From positions 146,082 to 210,081 of the forward strand of contig ONLY01000001.1 of NCBI GenBank assembly GCA_900318775.1: a stretch of 64,000 nt of DNA, written 5' to 3'. This stretch comes from an uncultured Prevotellaceae bacterium (GTDB lineage: Bacteria; Bacteroidota; Bacteroidia; Bacteroidales; Bacteroidaceae). The notes under the pieces are model-generated. The model had not been told where the DNA came from, did not search any database, and saw only the letters and a list, made by a program, of their open reading frames with translations. Position 1 is the stretch's first letter, and the number at the start of each line of letters is the position of its first letter. The position numbers and the translations under genes were made by a program. This document shows positions 61,075 to 64,000 of the stretch, one piece after another.

Positions 61075-63831
61075 ATGAGCGAAGATTATAACGACAGCGA
61101 CGAAATCATGGAAGAGCCTTTGGAAGATGAGGCTCTGGATGCATCCCCTCCTGCATCAGGTCAGCCGCCAAAGAGTGACTATGACCCGACTGTAATGAAG
61201 GATAGCATCACCCATCATTTGAGTGGCATGTATCAGAACTGGTTCTTGGATTACGCCTCTTACGTGATTCTGGAGCGTGCTGTGCCACACATCATGGATG
61301 GCTTGAAGCCTGTGCAGCGACGCATTCTCCATTCGATGAAGCGGATGGATGATGGGCGCTACAACAAAGTGGCGAACATCGTGGGACATACGATGCAGTT
61401 CCACCCTCATGGTGATGCCTCCATCAAGGATGCCTTGGTGCAGATGGGTCAGAAGAACCTGCTGATTGATTGCCAGGGAAACTGGGGTAACATCCTCACA
61501 GGCGATGATGCTGCTGCTGGTCGTTATATTGAAGCCCGACTCTCTAAGTTTGCGCTCGATGTCTTATTTAATCCCAAGACTACTGAGTGGAAACTTTCTT
61601 ATGATGGACGTAACAAGGAACCCATCTCGCTGCCTGTTAAGTTCCCGCTCCTCCTCGCTCAGGGAGTGGAAGGCATTGCTGTGGGTTTGAGTTCCAAAAT
61701 ACTTCCCCACAACTTCAACGAACTTTGTGATGCTGCCGTTCATTATCTGCACAATGAGCCCTTCCAGCTTTATCCTGACTTCCAGACCGGTGGCTCCATC
61801 GATGTGTCAAAGTATAATGATGGACAGCGTGGTGGCTCTGTTCGAGTGCGTGCCAAGATAGAGAAGCGCGACAACAAGACTCTCGCCATTACAGAGATTC
61901 CTTACGGGAAGACAACTGGGTCTCCTTCGAAGCCAAGCCAATTTATCGATTCTATTCTCAAGGCAATTGAGAAGGGTAAGATAAAAGCGCGTAAGGTGGA
62001 AGACTTGACGGCAGCAGGTGTGGAAATTGTCATTCACTTGATGCCAGGCGCATCAAGCGATAAGACTATTGATGCGCTTTATGCCTTCACGGATTGTGAA
62101 ATCAGCATCTCGCCTAATTGCTGCGTCATTGACGACAGGATGCCGAAATTCCTCACCGTGAGTGATGTCCTGCGTAAGAGTGTCGACTACACAAAATACT
62201 TGATTAAGCGAGAACTGGAGATTCGTCGTGGTGAACTCCTTGAACAGCTTCACTTCTGTTCCCTTGAGAAAATCTTCATCGAGGAGCGAATCTATAAAGC
62301 AAAAGAGTTTGAGAATGCCAAGACGATGGACATCGCGTGTGCTTATGTAGATGAGCGCTTGAAGCCCTTCTACGAGCAGCTTGTTCGTGAAGTGACTAAG
62401 GACGACATCTTGAAGCTCATGGAGATAAAGATGGCCCGCATCCTCAAGTTCAACAAAGATAAGGCTGATGAGTTCATCGCTCGACTAAAAGCCGAGCTGG
62501 AGCAGATTGAACGTGACCTTGCCAACCTTGTGGAAGTTACAGCTGAATGGTTCAGATTCCTCCAGAAGAAATATGGAGCAGAGCATCCACGCCTTACGGA
62601 GATTCGTAACTTTGACACCATCCAGGCTGCAACGGTGGCTGAAGCCAACCAGAAACTCTACATCAATCGTGCCGAAGGATTTATTGGAACGGGCTTGAAG
62701 AAAGACGAGTTTGTCTGCAACTGCTCTGATATAGACGATATCATCATCTTCTATAAAGATGGTACCTACAAGGTCATCAAGGTGGCGGAGAAGGTGTTCA
62801 TTGGCGAGACGGAACGCAGTAAGGCAGAGAAACGTAAGGTGGAAGTCATTCATGTGGCGGTGTTCAAGAAAGGTGACACGCGCACAATCTATAATGCGAC
62901 CTATAAAGATGGTGCGACGGGTATCACTTATATTAAGCGCTTCAATGTGCCGAGTGTGACGCGTGACCGTGAATACGACCTGACGATGGGCACGCCAAAG
63001 TCAAAGGTGACATGGTTCTCTGCCAATAGCAATGGCGAGGCTGAAATTATCAAGGTGACGCTGAAGCCACAGGAGAAGCTGAAAAAGCTTGTCTTTGAGA
63101 AGGATTTCAGTGACATTGACATCAAAGGTCGTACCGCGCGAGGCAATCAGCTCACCAAACACGAGATTTTCCGTATCCAACTCAAAGCCCATGGCGGCAG
63201 CACGTTGGGAGGACTCAAAGTATGGTGGGACCCAGATGTCCAGCGCATCAACTATGATGAGCATGGCGACTATTTGGGCGAGTTCCAGAATAATGACCAG
63301 ATTCTTGTCATCCTTCCGACAGGTGAGTACTATCTCACAAACTTCGATGCTAACAACCACTACGAGCAGAGCATTCTGCGCATCGAGAAGTTTAAGGCCA
63401 AGAAAGTGTGGACAGCGGTGCTTTGGGATGCTGAGAACCAAAATCAGCCCTACATCAAGCGATTCATGTTTGAGGATTCCAAGAAAAAGCAGAGTTTCCT
63501 GGGCGAGAACCCCGAAAGCCAGCTGATACTCCTTACGGATACTCCTTATCCGCGCCTTCAACTCACTTTTGCAGAGCCAGACACATTCCGTGGACCTCTT
63601 GAACTGGATGCAGAAGACTATATCGGAGTCAAAGGCATCAAGGCTAAAGGCAAGCGCCTTACCACCTATGCCCTCGACCAAGTGAAAGAGCTTGAGCCCC
63701 TTCGCTTCCCTGAACCCGATTCGGAGGAAGAGGAAGTGGAAGAGGAATTGGAGGAAGTTATTGATCCCGATGAAGGGAAAAGCGACGATGATATTCGCGA
63801 CGAGATAACAGGACAATTGAAATTGTTTTAG
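61075..63831 (+). CDS. parC: DNA topoisomerase IV subunit A (ParC-like)
   Basis: This 918-residue type IIA topoisomerase subunit breaks and rejoins DNA. The catalytic tyrosine is Tyr151 in DDAAAGRYIEARLSKF, and HPHGDASIKDALVQM at about 110-124 is the conserved helix before it. The C-terminal part has beta-propeller-like blades (FYKDGTYKVIKV, TGEYYLTNFD) but no GyrA-box QRRGGKG, which favours topoisomerase IV over gyrase. It ends in a highly acidic tail (DSEEEEVEEELEE). No partner ParE is in the window. Confidence 0.88.
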   Translation: MSEDYNDSDEIMEEPLEDEALDASPPASGQPPKSDYDPTVMKDSITHHLSGMYQNWFLDYASYVILERAVPHIMDGLKPVQRRILHSMKRMDDGRYNKVANIVGHTMQFHPHGDASIKDALVQMGQKNLLIDCQGNWGNILTGDDAAAGRYIEARLSKFALDVLFNPKTTEWKLSYDGRNKEPISLPVKFPLLLAQGVEGIAVGLSSKILPHNFNELCDAAVHYLHNEPFQLYPDFQTGGSIDVSKYNDGQRGGSVRVRAKIEKRDNKTLAITEIPYGKTTGSPSKPSQFIDSILKAIEKGKIKARKVEDLTAAGVEIVIHLMPGASSDKTIDALYAFTDCEISISPNCCVIDDRMPKFLTVSDVLRKSVDYTKYLIKRELEIRRGELLEQLHFCSLEKIFIEERIYKAKEFENAKTMDIACAYVDERLKPFYEQLVREVTKDDILKLMEIKMARILKFNKDKADEFIARLKAELEQIERDLANLVEVTAEWFRFLQKKYGAEHPRLTEIRNFDTIQAATVAEANQKLYINRAEGFIGTGLKKDEFVCNCSDIDDIIIFYKDGTYKVIKVAEKVFIGETERSKAEKRKVEVIHVAVFKKGDTRTIYNATYKDGATGITYIKRFNVPSVTRDREYDLTMGTPKSKVTWFSANSNGEAEIIKVTLKPQEKLKKLVFEKDFSDIDIKGRTARGNQLTKHEIFRIQLKAHGGSTLGGLKVWWDPDVQRINYDEHGDYLGEFQNNDQILVILPTGEYYLTNFDANNHYEQSILRIEKFKAKKVWTAVLWDAENQNQPYIKRFMFEDSKKKQSFLGENPESQLILLTDTPYPRLQLTFAEPDTFRGPLELDAEDYIGVKGIKAKGKRLTTYALDQVKELEPLRFPEPDSEEEEVEEELEEVIDPDEGKSDDDIRDEITGQLKLF

Positions 63832-63848
63832 AAAGACCCTCTCCCCAA

Positions 63849-63871
63849 CCCTCCCCCGTAAAAGGGGAGGG
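63849..63871 (+). repeat. CCCTCCCC/GGGGAGGG hairpin after parC
   Basis: CCCTCCCC (63849-63856) pairs with GGGGAGGG (63864-63871) around a 7-base loop, 17 bases after parC. C-rich hairpins of this kind are frequent between Bacteroidota genes. No T-tract follows. Confidence 0.6.
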
Positions 63872-63947
63872 AGACCATGCGGGCTGTTGGTGATTATGAA
63901 GTATCACTAGTGTCTCTTAATATATGTTAATCAAATTTGAAGTCAAT

Positions 63948-64000
63948 ATGAAGCTGTCTGTCATCTGTCTCCTCTGCCTTTTGTCTGAGAGGCTTGAGCA
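63948..64000 (+). CDS. 5' start of a possible exported protein (partial)
   Basis: An open frame begins at ATG 63948 and runs off the window. Its 17 complete codons (MKLSVICLLCLLSERLE) are compatible with a short hydrophobic signal-like start, but too little is visible to be sure that it is a gene. Confidence 0.3.
   Translation, partial: MKLSVICLLCLLSERLE

Overview
This window comes from a Bacteroidales genome, most likely Prevotella or a close relative. Four things suggest this: promoters with the Bacteroidota -7 box TAnnTTTG (found several times), Mfa/FimB-type pilus lipoproteins, type IX secretion-style C-terminal tails on large secreted proteins, and BspA-like leucine-rich repeats with TonB-dependent receptors. 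The genus is inference.

Layout. (1) 1-23015, plus strand: a surface-appendage operon. It holds the 3' end of one gene, an Mfa2/FimB-type anchor, three further fimbrillin-type lipoproteins, a 3895-residue YGGG-repeat secreted protein that starts with TTG, a second 1684-residue YGGG-repeat protein, and a DUF5106/thioredoxin-fold protein. (2) 23167-28460, minus strand: TonB receptor, CbiK-type chelatase lipoprotein and second TonB receptor, read behind a clear cobalamin riboswitch. (3) 28796-35785, plus strand: the late cobalamin pathway in one tight operon (cbiA in two pieces, cobQ, cobD, cbiB, cobU, cobT, cobS). Corrin-ring genes and an adenosyltransferase are not in the window. (4) 36061-37197: tRNA-Met (CAT) on the minus strand, then fabI. 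(5) 37276-45546, minus strand: a large secreted carbohydrate-active-enzyme-like protein, an aspartate aminotransferase, ribBA and an LptF/LptG permease. (6) 45662-49056, plus strand: prfB, CYTH protein, VanZ-like protein, sodium/neurotransmitter symporter. (7) 49216-57065, minus strand: GH98 glycoside hydrolase, two proteins with cohesin-like domains (one is a BspA-like protein that also has a dockerin-like end), and a small secreted protein. (8) 57212-57528: a structured intergenic segment that may be a small RNA. (9) 58236-63831, plus strand: pta, a four-helix-bundle (S23-type) gene inside an inverted-repeat cassette, ackA and parC, followed by the start of one more gene.

Most notable signals: (a) a four-helix-bundle gene bounded by long inverted repeats (core GTGAAAAATCYAAGTTAC) between pta and ackA, with two gene-less copies of the same inverted repeat at 49081-49195 and 60961-61059; (b) a family of three intergenic elements, each with three 17-bp near-palindromic units at an exact 24-bp period, plus a different element of similar design at 41107-41167; (c) the giant YGGG proteins linked to a fimbrial locus; (d) the unassigned structured RNA-like region; (e) the split cbiA; (f) the riboswitch-controlled receptor-chelatase-receptor operon. 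All homology statements are by recognition of motifs; no search was run.
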